Source of the DNA: Capillidium heterosporum
Taxonomy: Eukaryota > Entomophthoromycota > Entomophthoromycetes > Entomophthorales > Capillidiaceae
Reading direction: 5' to 3'
Length of the DNA stretch: 64,000 nucleotides
Assembly (NCBI GenBank): GCA_016630905.1
Contig: WBMQ01000014.1
Location: 620,001-684,000, forward strand
The notes beneath the pieces were generated by a model. It was given only the letters and a program-made list of their open reading frames with translations, did no database searches and was not told where the DNA came from. A program made the translations under genes and the position numbers. Below are positions 22,860 through 33,418 of the stretch, in pieces (position 1 is the stretch's first letter; the number at the start of each line of letters is the position of its first letter).

Positions 22860-24760
22860 TTTATTGCAGTCAAGGTTTATGCCAGTAAAATATAATCTAT
22901 ATAGTTGAGAGTTTCGAGGCTTGCGCCTTGGACTTGACTTTCGGTACTAAGATAAAACCCCACATATATGTTCTACTCTAAATTTAATATTGGTATAGGG
23001 ATGTGCTATAGAGTCTTTACTTGGATAGAAATAGTATACTTCTAAACACTTAAAACGATGTTGATGTTAGTACTGTGTAGATTGATCTTTAGTTGAGTCT
23101 ATGTGTTCAGTCACAGCTTTGAATCTGAAGTTGTGATGAATGGTATCTAAAATGTGTAGTTGTTGTAACTTTGAGTCTTCAAGCCTGCCTTATATACTGC
23201 TCTTTCCAACTAGATATCTATATCAGCTATAGTCTCTTTAATCGCTTTTATACATATGATTAATCTATTTTCCATTTTAATTATAGCTGAAATACTCACC
23301 TTATCCCTTGATTAGACTGCTGAGTTGGCATTTGCAAATAGTTAATCAAACCTAAGCTACAATATACCGCGAAAACTAAAGTGGACATTCTCTCCTTAAC
23401 AGCGTCGTACGTTTACTCAATTTAGCCTAAAAGTAATATCGGAGTTTCAGTATCGATCCAAACCTCCAGTATAACCTAAATTCAAACGCGAAATGTCTAC
23501 CGTCACCCATATCTTATCTGCTTAACCTATATCTGTACTACATCATTCAGAAATTGTCACCTTATTTGCAAAAGTACTTATGGATGCTGTATCTAGAACC
23601 CTACTGAAATCAATTATAGGCCTCAAATAGTAACCTGGTGAAATATTACGGTAGATCTAGCAGTATTTGTCAATTTTACCGAATTGTTGCAGGTACTCTG
23701 GTTTTGATCCTTCTAATACCGATGAGCCCACTTCCCAGAAAACTTTGCAATTGAATTCAGTATAGCTTAACCTTTGCTTATTTTGTACCGTGCTAAACAT
23801 TTAGACTGGTTAAATTATTTTTGGGAGCGAGCACCCATTATCAAAATATAATGTATGTAAAATTTTAATTACCTTGGCAAGTTTATCCCCACCATCAAAC
23901 CTTTAAACCATTATAGAATGGTAATGAAATTTAGTAAAATGAAATAGATACATACATATTAAAATAAAGAAATTGTTTGTTGTAGCCGTGATTTATTTTG
24001 GTAAATATATATTTATATGGTCAAAGGTTTCGAAATTTATCGCTCCCTACACACTTTTTCTATTAAAGACTTAAGATCACTACACAAATATGTTTAGAAT
24101 CGTTATCTTGATAGAAATACTATATTTCAACTCCTAAAATGATGTTGGTGCTATATAGGTTCTTCAATAGCTGAGCCTATACACCTAGTTATAACCTTGA
24201 GGCTGAAATTGGTGGCTTTCAAATGTACAATATTGCTTATTGTTTCGAGCCTTCAGGCCCACTTTTCATATTGCTTTTAACTACATATCCACATCAGCTG
24301 TAGTAGCCATAGTTAAACTATGCTTTAATGCCAATGTAGAAACTAGAATATATATCCTATACTTGAATTACAAAACTGACTTTGCAAACAGTTTGTAGTA
24401 AACCTAAATATTCAAACCGCGAAAACTAAAGTGAATATTTTCTACTTAACAACATCGTACGTCGGTTCAAAGTTTAGTTTAAAGGTAACACAAAAATTTC
24501 TATAGGCAATTGACCCTTCAGTATAGCCTGAATTTAAATATAAGGTATCAGTCACCTATACATTTGGCCTATACCTGACTATCCATTTTGGAAATGTGTG
24601 CCCCAATTTACAGCAGTACATAAAATATTACAACTAGAACTCCATTAAAACTAACTATGAACCTTCGGACATAAATTAGGGAAGGTACTACGATAGCTTC
24701 AACTGCATATGTGAAGCTTTATTTAGCTGCTATTGGAACAGCAAGTCTTGGATTCAACGT
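22860..24760 (-). repeat. Array A: two tandem repeats of about 1.05 kb, minus orientation
   Basis: Two units on the minus strand, about 22860-23780 and 24020-24760. Shared blocks include ACCGCGAAAACTAAAGTG at about 23366 and 24417 (+ strand), a spacing of 1050 bp. Read on the minus strand, unit A1 has TATATAAGG at 23188-23196, a leader, an intron-like segment (GTAAAG...TTTAG, 43 nt), then a 22-codon micro-ORF at 22897-22965. Unit A2 retains the order but its TATA site and micro-ORF are decayed. The same blocks occur on the plus strand in array B (30.2-32.8 kb), so A and B are inverted copies of one family. Another open stretch starting MSTLVFAVYCSLGLI lies upstream of the A1 TATA site (about 23390 downward). 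Confidence 0.6.
22897..22965 (-). CDS. Micro-ORF of array A, unit A1 (22 codons)
   Basis: Begins MWGFILVPKVKSKAQ and ends KLSTI-stop (TAG at 22897-22899). Compared with the array B unit at 31581 it keeps length, the K.KSK core, the ..S..STI end and the same stop codon, with several third-position synonymous changes (AAG/AAA, TCG/TCC, TCA/TCG, TCG/TCA, ACA/ACT). It lies about 225 bp downstream of TATATAAGG and just after a TTTAG acceptor-like site. Translation is not proven. Confidence 0.4.
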   Translation of the reverse strand: MWGFILVPKVKSKAQASKLSTI

Positions 24761-26783
24761 TTAATGAGCACAACCTTTTCTAGCTCACCTTTAACCTTCG
24801 TTATAGTTCATTATGAATATATTGGTTTGTCAGCAGGATAGGTGTAGTAAATTCTACTAATAACTGGCATCCTCACAATAAGCTGCTGCCGATTAAATTT
24901 CCAAATAAGATAAAGCTGAGTTGAAAATCTTCCTTTGACATTGAAATTAACTTTGAAAATCAATTTAGCAGGATTATATGAGTACCTTCTATGTAGTGTT
25001 GCTTTCTTGTTTATATGATGAAAATATCATTTAGTATGCATTAGCTCTAACGGCTATGAATTCAAGGTAATACCATTGAAATTATAGGGTTAAATTTTCT
25101 TAGAGTGCAAAGTTTTAGGATGGCTATAATTCTTACACCCATATATCGGTATCAAATCTGTTATGCCTTTCTATTCTCAAAAGTTCAGCTTGATTTTGGG
25201 ATTTTGAAGAACTGAATGCTGGAATTAGTATTGTCATCTAGATTATGGAACCACTCGCTACATCCTTATTCCAAGCTGTCAGTCTGTTTATATATTTTGA
25301 GGGAATGAAATATATTGAAAGTAGTATATTTAATTGTTGAAACTTTATTTATTTGACATATCAGTCAAAATTCAAGACGATGATCCAAATAGGTAAAGAA
25401 GAGCACCTAATTGATACCTTTTATTTCTTGGTCGATTACCACCATATTAAATAGAATAAACTCCAGCTAAAAAGTCTGTATTACCTTCGGTACTTGAGTC
25501 TACTGACTTGATTTTGACTTTGGTTGGACCGACTCCAGCTCCCAAGTGAAAGTCAAGATTGTTTTTAATGCAGTATTTGATGGCTTAAAAGAGTTAGAAG
25601 CTTTAGCACAAGGGATAGTTAACGAAAGGATTAAAGCTTGCAACATACTTTTTATGAAAATTCTTGAATTTTCTACACAACAGCAATTCATCTACATCAA
25701 GAATATATTTTATCTAGTTGAATTGGTATACAAATCCATATTTATGTCATTACAGCCATCCATCTTTTAACTATAGAATGGCTATTGGATAAATGATGCA
25801 TCAGTAAAATATTAATTTCTAATGGTAAAGCTATAGAATATTATTTAAGAGTGTATGGAGATAAAAAATACTTTGCCAACTTCTACTATATACTATTATT
25901 TCCAAATAAAAACTGAGCGTACATGAAATATATGTATAAAAACAAATGCGGATGAAAAGGAAAATTATAGAATGATGTAAAAAGAGCTGGGATGTCATGG
26001 TTAGTAAGAGAAGTAAAGATTCAAGGTAGTCAACATAATTTAAATCTTTAAAAGTATCATGTTGGAATTGTTTAAATGAAATCACATATCCAACTCGCTG
26101 TCTTTGGCTCTGACTTCAGATTGGATGTACGGTTTATTTCAACTAAATGCTCGACGATAAGGAAAACCCGTGACGTAGTTATAAGCACGGTAGTGGATAG
26201 ATCAATCATAGGTCACAATATCAAATTGAATTGAAAGCTGGGTAGGTAACTAACACAATGCCGGCGAGCTATCCCGTAATGTCTCCAATTTCAATTTAAA
26301 CTCCTTGGGAATACCGGAGCTTAGTAACCTAGTTCCAAGTTGGACAAATTTCCTTTTACTCCTAGTTTATCTTCAGTATCAAATGCTCTGGAGTAGCCTT
26401 CATATCCACTACCTGCTTATCTGAAATATTATATCGAATATGGCGATATCAACTATATACAGCTTTTCAACATCTTGTTAACCTGTACAGCCATGGGGGC
26501 TTTAATTAAATCCAGTCCGTAAGAAATAAAAGCAATGATTCAATTTAAAACAACAAAAATAACAATAGACAAAAGTTGGTTGGGTTAAAATTTAATGAAA
26601 TAGGAAATTATAAATTGGTCTAAGCAAAGTCATTTGAATCTTAAATTTATAGAAATGGAAAAAGAATTAAAGGGCAAATTGATATTGAACCACACTAGAA
26701 ACCTACGATACCTTCGTATTCCTTGATACAATATAGCGCAAAAGTATAAAAATAGAGAAAACTAAAAAGGGAAGCATCCAAAG
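24761..26783. other. Gene-poor spacer, 2 kb
   Basis: Apart from the possible exon fragment at 25507-25770 I see no gene. The 25831-26085 minus frame is low-complexity hydrophobic and probably chance. The right end is the 3' flank of COA3. Confidence 0.4.
25507..25770 (+). pseudogene. Unassigned coding-like fragment
   Basis: An open stretch without ATG start reads DFGWTDSSSQVKVKIVFNAV then FDGLKELEALAQGIVNERIK and ends at a stop near 25770. Codon use and amino-acid composition look protein-like (amphipathic, helix-prone), more so than nearby chance frames. No family recognised, no flanking exons found. It may be a lone exon of an undetected gene or a relic. Confidence 0.25.
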
Positions 26784-27050
26784 TTATTTACCACCGACAT
26801 GGATACCTGAGTAGCCCTCTGGAGTCTCCACATGTTCAGATTCGGAGTTGGAGTGACTAGTCGAATTGGTGTGGTTGGGGGTAGGTGGTAAGTCGACATC
26901 CTCAAAGTTGTCGACTTGCTTGACCGCTTGGATACTGTAGCTAAAGACGCCTCCAGAAAAGGCGGCCAACGTGAGCCCAGTAACTAAGTTCTTGTAGCGG
27001 TATAGGGAGCGGGCCCGCGTCAAGGTACTTGAAATAGTTTGGAATACCAT
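26784..27050 (-). CDS. COA3: Cytochrome c oxidase assembly factor 3 (Coa3/CCDC56 family)
   Basis: Inner-membrane protein that stabilises newly made Cox1 and links its translation to complex IV assembly. Single exon, 88 residues, start MVFQTISSTLTRARSLYRYK. The family core is clear: a basic stretch followed by NLVTGLTLAAFSGGVFSYSI (about residues 21-40, the single membrane helix) and QAVKQVDNFEDVDLP, matching the family's 'R.N..TG......Y.Y.......D.F.D'. The C-terminal tail is acidic and Ser-rich. The short N-terminus before the helix is typical of fungal members. Divergent from AFG1, another mitochondrial membrane protein-quality factor, with about 280 bp between start codons, so a shared promoter is possible. 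Confidence 0.8.
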   Translation of the reverse strand: MVFQTISSTLTRARSLYRYKNLVTGLTLAAFSGGVFSYSIQAVKQVDNFEDVDLPPTPNHTNSTSHSNSESEHVETPEGYSGIHVGGK

Positions 27051-27332
27051 ATTCGTAAGGTCAATGTTGCGTTTGGAAAGATATTTATGTTTAAGTTGGT
27101 CAAAGTTGGTATAGAGTGGTAAGAAAATTTTATCGGATGCTGAGCTTTAGGTCAGAAGTCTAAAACCTTAATGCCGAGATTATTCAGTACCAATCATTGG
27201 TGAGTTTAATCCCCCCATTATATCATTTTCTATTTTTAAGTTGATTCGGAATGTATACGCGATCAAATTAGCCAAACTTTCAAAACCTGATTATCGGGTA
27301 AAGCTTTTAGAATCGTTGGCAAAGGTATCTAT

Positions 27333-29072
27333 ATGTTGAGAGCAGCAGTTCGACCAAAACTACACAACTTCAATCTCCTCAACCTTCGAAGGAACCAAAT
27401 AAGATTCTTTGAAGATAGATTCGTTGGCCAGCTGAAGGATGGCAAAGGGACTACTAACGACACTCCTTTAAGCCAGTACAACTATAGGATAACGACGAGG
27501 CAATTGAATCGAGATGAACACCAACTAAAAGTTGTAAAGAGACTAGACGACCTGTTTTTAAATATCATAAAGTACTACCAACCTACCAACAGCAGCGATG
27601 GCAATGTATTAAATTGGTTCAAATTTAAAAAAGATAAGGCTGAAGACAAGATCAATTTTAAAAGCATCTACCTCTATGGAACTGTATTTAAATTATCGCC
27701 ATCTATCTAAATATCTAAACATTTATATTTTAGGTAGGTACTGGTAAAACTATGCTGATGGATTTACTTTACTCCACCTTACCAAATGACCTATCGAAAC
27801 GTAGGGTTCACTTCCACGCCTTTTTAATAGAGATACATGCAAGTAAATTTGTATATCATTCATCTTGTTAATTTTTAGGATTACACAAGTTCAAGTTGGA
27901 AAATCCAAATGTCAAGGACCCTATCGTTCCAATTGTTAAGCAGCTTAGTGAGGAAGCTAAAATCTTGTGCTTTGATGAATTACAAGTAACTTTTGTTTAT
28001 ATGTATATATGCTGATAAGCTAGGTTACCGATATAGTAGATGCCATGTTGCTACGCAGACTTTTCTTTGAACTTTTTAATAGTAATGTCACCTTAATAAC
28101 TACTTCTAATCGACATCCGGACGGTAATTCAAAATTTTTCTTTTACTATACTTATAATTTATATGATAGAGTTGTACAAAAATGGCTTGCAGCGTCAGTC
28201 CTTCATACCCTGTATTGAACTTTTGAAGGAGCGGTGTGAAGTTATCGATCTAAATTCACAAGTGGATTATAGGAAGCTGGGTAAGTTTAACTTTTTATTT
28301 ATACACCTTTACTAATAGATTTGTATTTAGCTAAGGATAGTGAATCTTTATATTTCAGGTAATTGATTTATACTCTTTAGTTTATTTACTTGCGTTTAAA
28401 TAGCCCTTGTGACTCAGATAGTAAAAAGAAGTTTCAAGCCTTATTCGAAGAGCTTACATCCGGCCATTCAAGTAAATTCTATACCCCTATTTTTAATTAA
28501 TATATGTTTATTGAAGTTGGACCCGACAGTATAAGTTTCCTGGGCCGTCAGCTCCAGATCCCTTTAGCCTCAGCCAATGGGGTAGCTCGATTTACCTTCC
28601 AACAACTTTGTCATCAGGTAAAACATTGGCTTTTATCAACCTATTTAACTTGACTTAGCCGATGAATGCAGCTGACTACATCCAACTTACCTCCCAGTAC
28701 CCCACCTTATTTTTGGATGAAGTACCCAGCTTAAGCGACTGTGACTTCAACATCATCCGAAGGTTCATTACTCTAGTCGATGCCCTCTACGAATCCAAAG
28801 CTACCTTGGTAGTACGATCGGACGTCTCTCTAACTGAACTATTCCCAAAGTCGCAAGCGCAGATCAATGCTTCCACCTCGAGCTCCATTGACCGACTGCT
28901 TTTAGACGACTTGAAGTTGGCATCCAAGGAGAAGGTGGCTCTATTTACAAATGAGGAGGAAGTCTTCGCTTTGGATCGAGCTTACTCCCGATTGGTGGAG
29001 ATGCAAAGTTTCAATTGGGTGATGCAGAATCCCAAATCGAGTCAAAAGTTGACCAAGAGTGAGATTCTGTAG
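27333..29072 (+). CDS. AFG1: AFG1/LACE1-type mitochondrial AAA-like ATPase, 9 exons
   Basis: Matrix-facing ATPase linked to turnover of mitochondrially encoded respiratory subunits. Exons: 27333-27683, 27734-27842, 27879-27985, 28024-28123, 28170-28280, 28331-28358, 28404-28471, 28517-28617, 28659-29072; 1389 nt, 462 residues. The basic N-terminus ([20 protein letters not shown]) fits a presequence. Walker A is GTVGTGKT at residues 116-123, split by intron 1; then [14 protein letters not shown], Walker [51 protein letters not shown] and a C-terminal [20 protein letters not shown] with the usual Arg-finger region. Introns are 36-50 nt; exon 6 is only 28 nt. Confidence 0.93.
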
Positions 29073-30199
29073 TGGATCGGAAATTCGAGAGTTTATAGAA
29101 TCATCTTTGAAGATGTTTGGCACTTACAATTTTCTAGCTCAACTTTAACGATGCTTACCTTTTTTACATTTAGGTAAAGTACCATAGCTGTTACGTTGTA
29201 ATTAATATTAAAAGTTGAAGTCTAGTAAGATCTTTGTTATATTTTGCTTGATTATTTACATTGTAGCACTAATTATATAAACTAAAGGCGATAAATTTCA
29301 AATAATATATTTGTAATTGCAGTTTTGATTTCTTCAACTATATTTTATGCTAGAAAGTCTCATAAGTAACACTAAATAAAAAATATATTTTATAAGTTTA
29401 TACACTACTATTTTTTCATATGGTAAAGTTTTAAGGATCTATATAGCATCCTTCAACTATAGAGTTTCTTTAACTTGGACTGGTTTTTATAAATTGAATC
29501 CCAAACCTTTACTCTCAGCAATCCATATTCAGTACAGGTATCCCATAATCATATACTGATTAATTAAAGAAGCTCAATATAGTTCATCACTCATTACTGG
29601 CTTCCCTCACTTGTTTCCCAACTTTGAATATGATGAACATCGATGTTCCAACTAAATTTAAAAAGTATATAAAAGCTAAAGCATGTAACATTTAAAAGAA
29701 CTTTCAAGTAACCAGGCTCATTACCTATTAGCAAGATCAAAGTTGGTGTTCTTGTAAAAGTTGGAAAAATTTTACAAATATAGTTTCAAGCCGTAGTACT
29801 TCCAAACCAGAGCTCAATATTCATAGCTGATCTCGGTAAGGATTCTAGGTCACAAAATCCCAAGGTAATACACTAAACCAAGTACAGATTTCCAAAGTTG
29901 CAGTATAGATATGGATTAATTTAATAAACGGCCGATGGATGGCAGATACCTTATGCCAAATTTAGGTTAGATTCATTCATTGAGTACCTATTCTAGCTTG
30001 AATCCCACCTCCAGGGTAAACTTTTAGCGCATTTATGAAGATACCAAGGATAATATGTATATTTTAGCTTCTATATCACATGTAGAACGTTTTTAATCCA
30101 TTACTAACTGTTTGTAAAAGGTAAATTGGTGACACAACTAAATTATAAGATGCATGTTCTAGTTTCAATATTAACACCTAAAGCATAGTTTAATTAGAT
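29073..30199. other. Spacer before array B
   Basis: AT-rich. From about 29.6 kb it shares weak blocks with array B (for example AGTATATAAAAGC at 29665 and TTTTACAAATATAG-like tracts), so a more decayed unit may start here, but no micro-ORF is found at the expected distance. Confidence 0.35.
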
Positions 30200-30479
30200 A
30201 TATCAAAGTGATTAGTAATGCTATAGCTGATACAGATATCCAGTTATAGAGAATAGTATATAAAGTAGGGACCAGAAGTGCGAAACTGCAGGCAACATTC
30301 AATATTTGATAGTCATCAATTTCAGCTCCAAACTCAAAGTCGTAGTTGAAGTTCGACTCTCAGAGAACTCGTATAATATCAACGTCGTTAATAGTGTTTA
30401 AATTTAAGAAATCTACGTCGAGGCAAAGGTTTCACAATATAGCTTTATACTGATCTTACGTTTTTAGTGCAAAATAGAT

Positions 30480-30539
30480 ATGGCTACTTGGATTTTGATA
30501 GTGAAGATGAGGCAAAAACTCAAACTTCAAACCCCTTAA
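30480..30539 (+). CDS. Micro-ORF of array B, unit B1 (19 codons)
   Basis: Reads MATWILIVKMRQKLKLQTP then TAA. Shares M..W.LIVK[IM] with its relatives but the second half has drifted and is shorter. TATATAAAG lies about 219 bp upstream and TTTTTAG 14 nt upstream. Confidence 0.35.
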   Translation: MATWILIVKMRQKLKLQTP

Positions 30540-31580
30540 TAAAATAGACGTACGCTTCACTAGTTCTAACTTTGACTATATCAAATGTAAATTTTAATTT
30601 TTGCACATGTATTCACAAGTTACATTTTCAAACATTCAACTGCCGCTTTGCAATAGCTTGAAGGTTTGATAGAGAGGATGCATCTACTGAGCCGATCGCA
30701 TTGGCATCTTTATATTGCTTTTGACTTTGAGAGCCCATCAACAATTCCAGCTTTCCTAAATGTACAAGGGCTTAAAATACTTGGATCTTAAAGCCAAATT
30801 TCCCAAAAGATATGATTTCTCGAATTTTTACAAACCCAATCCTTGTCGTACTTAAGACAGATGGAGAGAACATTACAAGAATGAGTAGCTTTACTATAAC
30901 ACTTACCCCAAACTAGGATTCAAAGGCCCATAATTAATTTCAACAGGGAATCTGATTTACAGCTTTTACAAATATCACCATAATTTAGATACTAATTTCC
31001 GAAAAGACCAGATGAGTATACTTCAAAACACTAAGAGATAGATGATAGTAGATAATACACATAAAATTCAGGCTATACTCAAGAATTGGATACATAATTA
31101 GACTCTGACATTATTTTTATACTAAATTCGAGACTAATATACAACTCTGTTAATCAGATAACGTACATTTTAGTCTTAATCTTGCAAAAAGGTTTTGTTC
31201 CATTACCAGTTCTTTGTAAATGCCAAATTGATGGTACAAAGAAAAAATAATCTAAATGTCCTATATATGGTAGAAAGGATAATTAAATTATATACATAAA
31301 AGCAATTAGTAGGCACTATAACTGACTCAAGTATTGAGTTATATGATGCTATATAAAGCGGACCTGAAGACTCGGAAATGTAATGGACTGTACTTTTTGG
31401 ATCCCGTTCACCACAGCCGTAGACTCGAACTCAAAGACATAGTTGTGCATAAAGGCCCAGCTGTTTAAGAGTTAATAATACAGCAATATCGTTTCAAGTG
31501 TTTATAGAGATTATATTTCTATCAAGGTAAAGGTTTATCATATATTTATACACTAATGCTATGCTTTGGCATGTATAGGT

Positions 31581-31649
31581 ATGACAGGTTGGATCGTAAT
31601 AGTGAAGATCAAGTCGAAGATCCAAACCTCAGACTCCTCGACAATATAG
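31581..31649 (+). CDS. Micro-ORF of array B, unit B2 (22 codons)
   Basis: Begins MTGWIVIVKIKSKIQTS and ends SSTI-stop (TAG). It is the same length as the inverted copy at 22897-22965, and shares the KIKSK core and the STI end; many of the differences between them are synonymous. TATATAAAG lies about 227 bp upstream, and a plausible 50-60 nt intron (GTAAAG...ACTAAT...TATAG) ends two bases before the ATG. Confidence 0.4.
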   Translation: MTGWIVIVKIKSKIQTSDSSTI

Positions 31650-32672
31650 GCATTATATTTTACTGGTATAGATCTTTGCCAAATTAAACAACTTATCTAG
31701 AGTCTTGATACGTGTACCAAAGCTCTTTTCCGATATTTTCTATCATTTTCAATATTTCAAAGATTTGATAATCAGGATGAAGCTACTGAAATATCTACAT
31801 TTGTATCTTGTCACTAATTTTGACACGAAAACTTGCTCAAAATACTTTAATCTTATCCAAAGGTACAATGTAGTACAAAAATGAGCAAGGACTAAAACAT
31901 TTGAAGCCTATAGATGAAATTTACAAAGAATTCAGCCTACCGATCATCAGCTATTCAACTCAAGTTATACCTAAAGCAGGTAGGTAAAATTCACAAATAT
32001 AGGTACCATTGCTGTAATAGCTTTACAAACCAAGGTTCGAAGGTCTCAAATAGATTTCTGTAAGGTTCTAGTGTGCGATATTTGTAAATATCACTGTAAA
32101 TCGGATGTAGATTTTAAAGAAAATAGTGTAGATAAAAGTCGAATAAATCAGCGAAAAATGGCGATGGATATCTCATATCGTAATCAAAGCTCTATTTGTG
32201 GAGCTTATACAAACTGGAATTTTACAATTACTTTATATTAGTATACAACGTTATTTTTAAGAAATGACTACTCTAATTCCTATTGCATATATTAAACTTG
32301 TAACAGCAATGATCTATAAAAATCAATTTGATGGTAAAAGGAAAGATGGCGTATAGGGCTTGATTTATATAACTGTACATAGGAATAGACTAAATAGATC
32401 CATAAAAATATTTAAAACATAGTGTTTGATGTAGCTCTTTAGTTTTGAGATGCTATATAACCGATTCTGATTGCTCTAAGCTGAAAGGTAATAGTCAGCT
32501 TTTTAGATAGCATCCACTTCACCATCAAGGCTACTATTGGATACATAAGCTCAATTTTTAGAGAATCGATGCTGTGTCAGTGATATATAAGATATATAGA
32601 TTTAAGATAATTCCAAAATAAAAGTTCTACACTACATTTCCTTACTGACTTTACGTTTTAGTTGAAATTAAT

Positions 32673-32732
32673 ATGTGGGTTTTGGTTGTACTATCCAAAA
32701 TCAAGTCCAAGACACAAGCATCCAAACCTTAG
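32673..32732 (+). CDS. Micro-ORF of array B, unit B3 (19 codons)
   Basis: Reads MWVLVVLSKIKSKTQASKP then TAG. The KIKSKTQAS core matches the A1 and B2 copies with synonymous third-base changes (TCC/TCG, GCA/GCC). TATATAA lies about 216 bp upstream, and a TACTGAC...TTTTAG acceptor-like stretch precedes the ATG by about 11 nt. Confidence 0.4.
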   Translation: MWVLVVLSKIKSKTQASKP

Positions 32733-32760
32733 AGTATATTGATATAAACCTTCATTATAA

Positions 32761-33418
32761 CTCTAGTATATGTATCTATATACTATAATTTTACTTATTT
32801 CCCTATTTTTCGTAATATTTCCAAGCATCTGTAAAAGTACTGTTTAACTATTGTCAGAGCAATATTGGTTAGTCTGGACAACTGTTACTACCTAGACAGT
32901 AACCTAATACTACATATATATGAATATGTACGACGGGACTGATGAATTACATGCTAATTTTTCAATCCAATGTTGTTTAAAATCATTAGCATTATATATG
33001 TAAGTGATAATTAAGGATCTTATTAGCTCCACATACATTATGATGCACCAATGTTTATAGCGAGCTAAATTGCATTTAATGGGCAGCTTATTATATAGAA
33101 TATTATATTAGGTAATTTCTATACCTCACAGTAAATTTTACCTAATAAATTTTAGTTTCAATAAAATATTTATCTATGGGATGCAATATAGCATAGTAAA
33201 AACTTTGAAAAGCACATTTATAATATAGTTTCAAAAGATATGTCCCTATTAGTGTATAGCAGTGCAACTTAGAGCATATACATATACTCAGATAGATTTA
33301 TTTGGTAATAGTAGGAAATATACTAATAAGCGCTATCGATGTTAATTTACTGAAAGAACTTATTATAACAATTACAGATGGTCGCTTTGAAGGGTATTGA
33401 TTGGAAAAGTGAATTCAT
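32761..33418. other. Spacer after array B
   Basis: AT-rich, no gene seen. A possible last exon of the RPC9-like gene may lie near 33320-33390 on the minus strand (see that entry). Confidence 0.35.

Larger units (their letters stand above)
30200..32760 (+). repeat. Array B: three tandem repeats of about 1.1 kb, plus orientation
   Basis: TATA sites at 30257-30265, 31350-31358 and 32454-32460 mark three units, 1093 and 1104 bp apart. Each TATA site is followed at 213-231 bp by an ATG of a 19-22 codon micro-ORF. In units B1, B2 and B3 an acceptor-like TTTTTAG, TATAG and TTTTAG lies 2-16 nt before the ATG; B2 also has a donor-like GTAAAG about 55 nt earlier. Leader blocks (CTCAAAG, ATCGTTT..AGTGTTTA, TTTCTATC) and post-ORF blocks (TATATTTTACTGG) match array A read on the other strand. 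No transposase, reverse transcriptase or terminal repeat is visible. Confidence 0.6.

Noticed and set aside
18740-32760. Arrays R, A and B as mobile elements or solo terminal repeats
   Set aside because: No transposase, reverse transcriptase, terminal repeats or target duplications were seen, and the units are head to tail at regular spacing.
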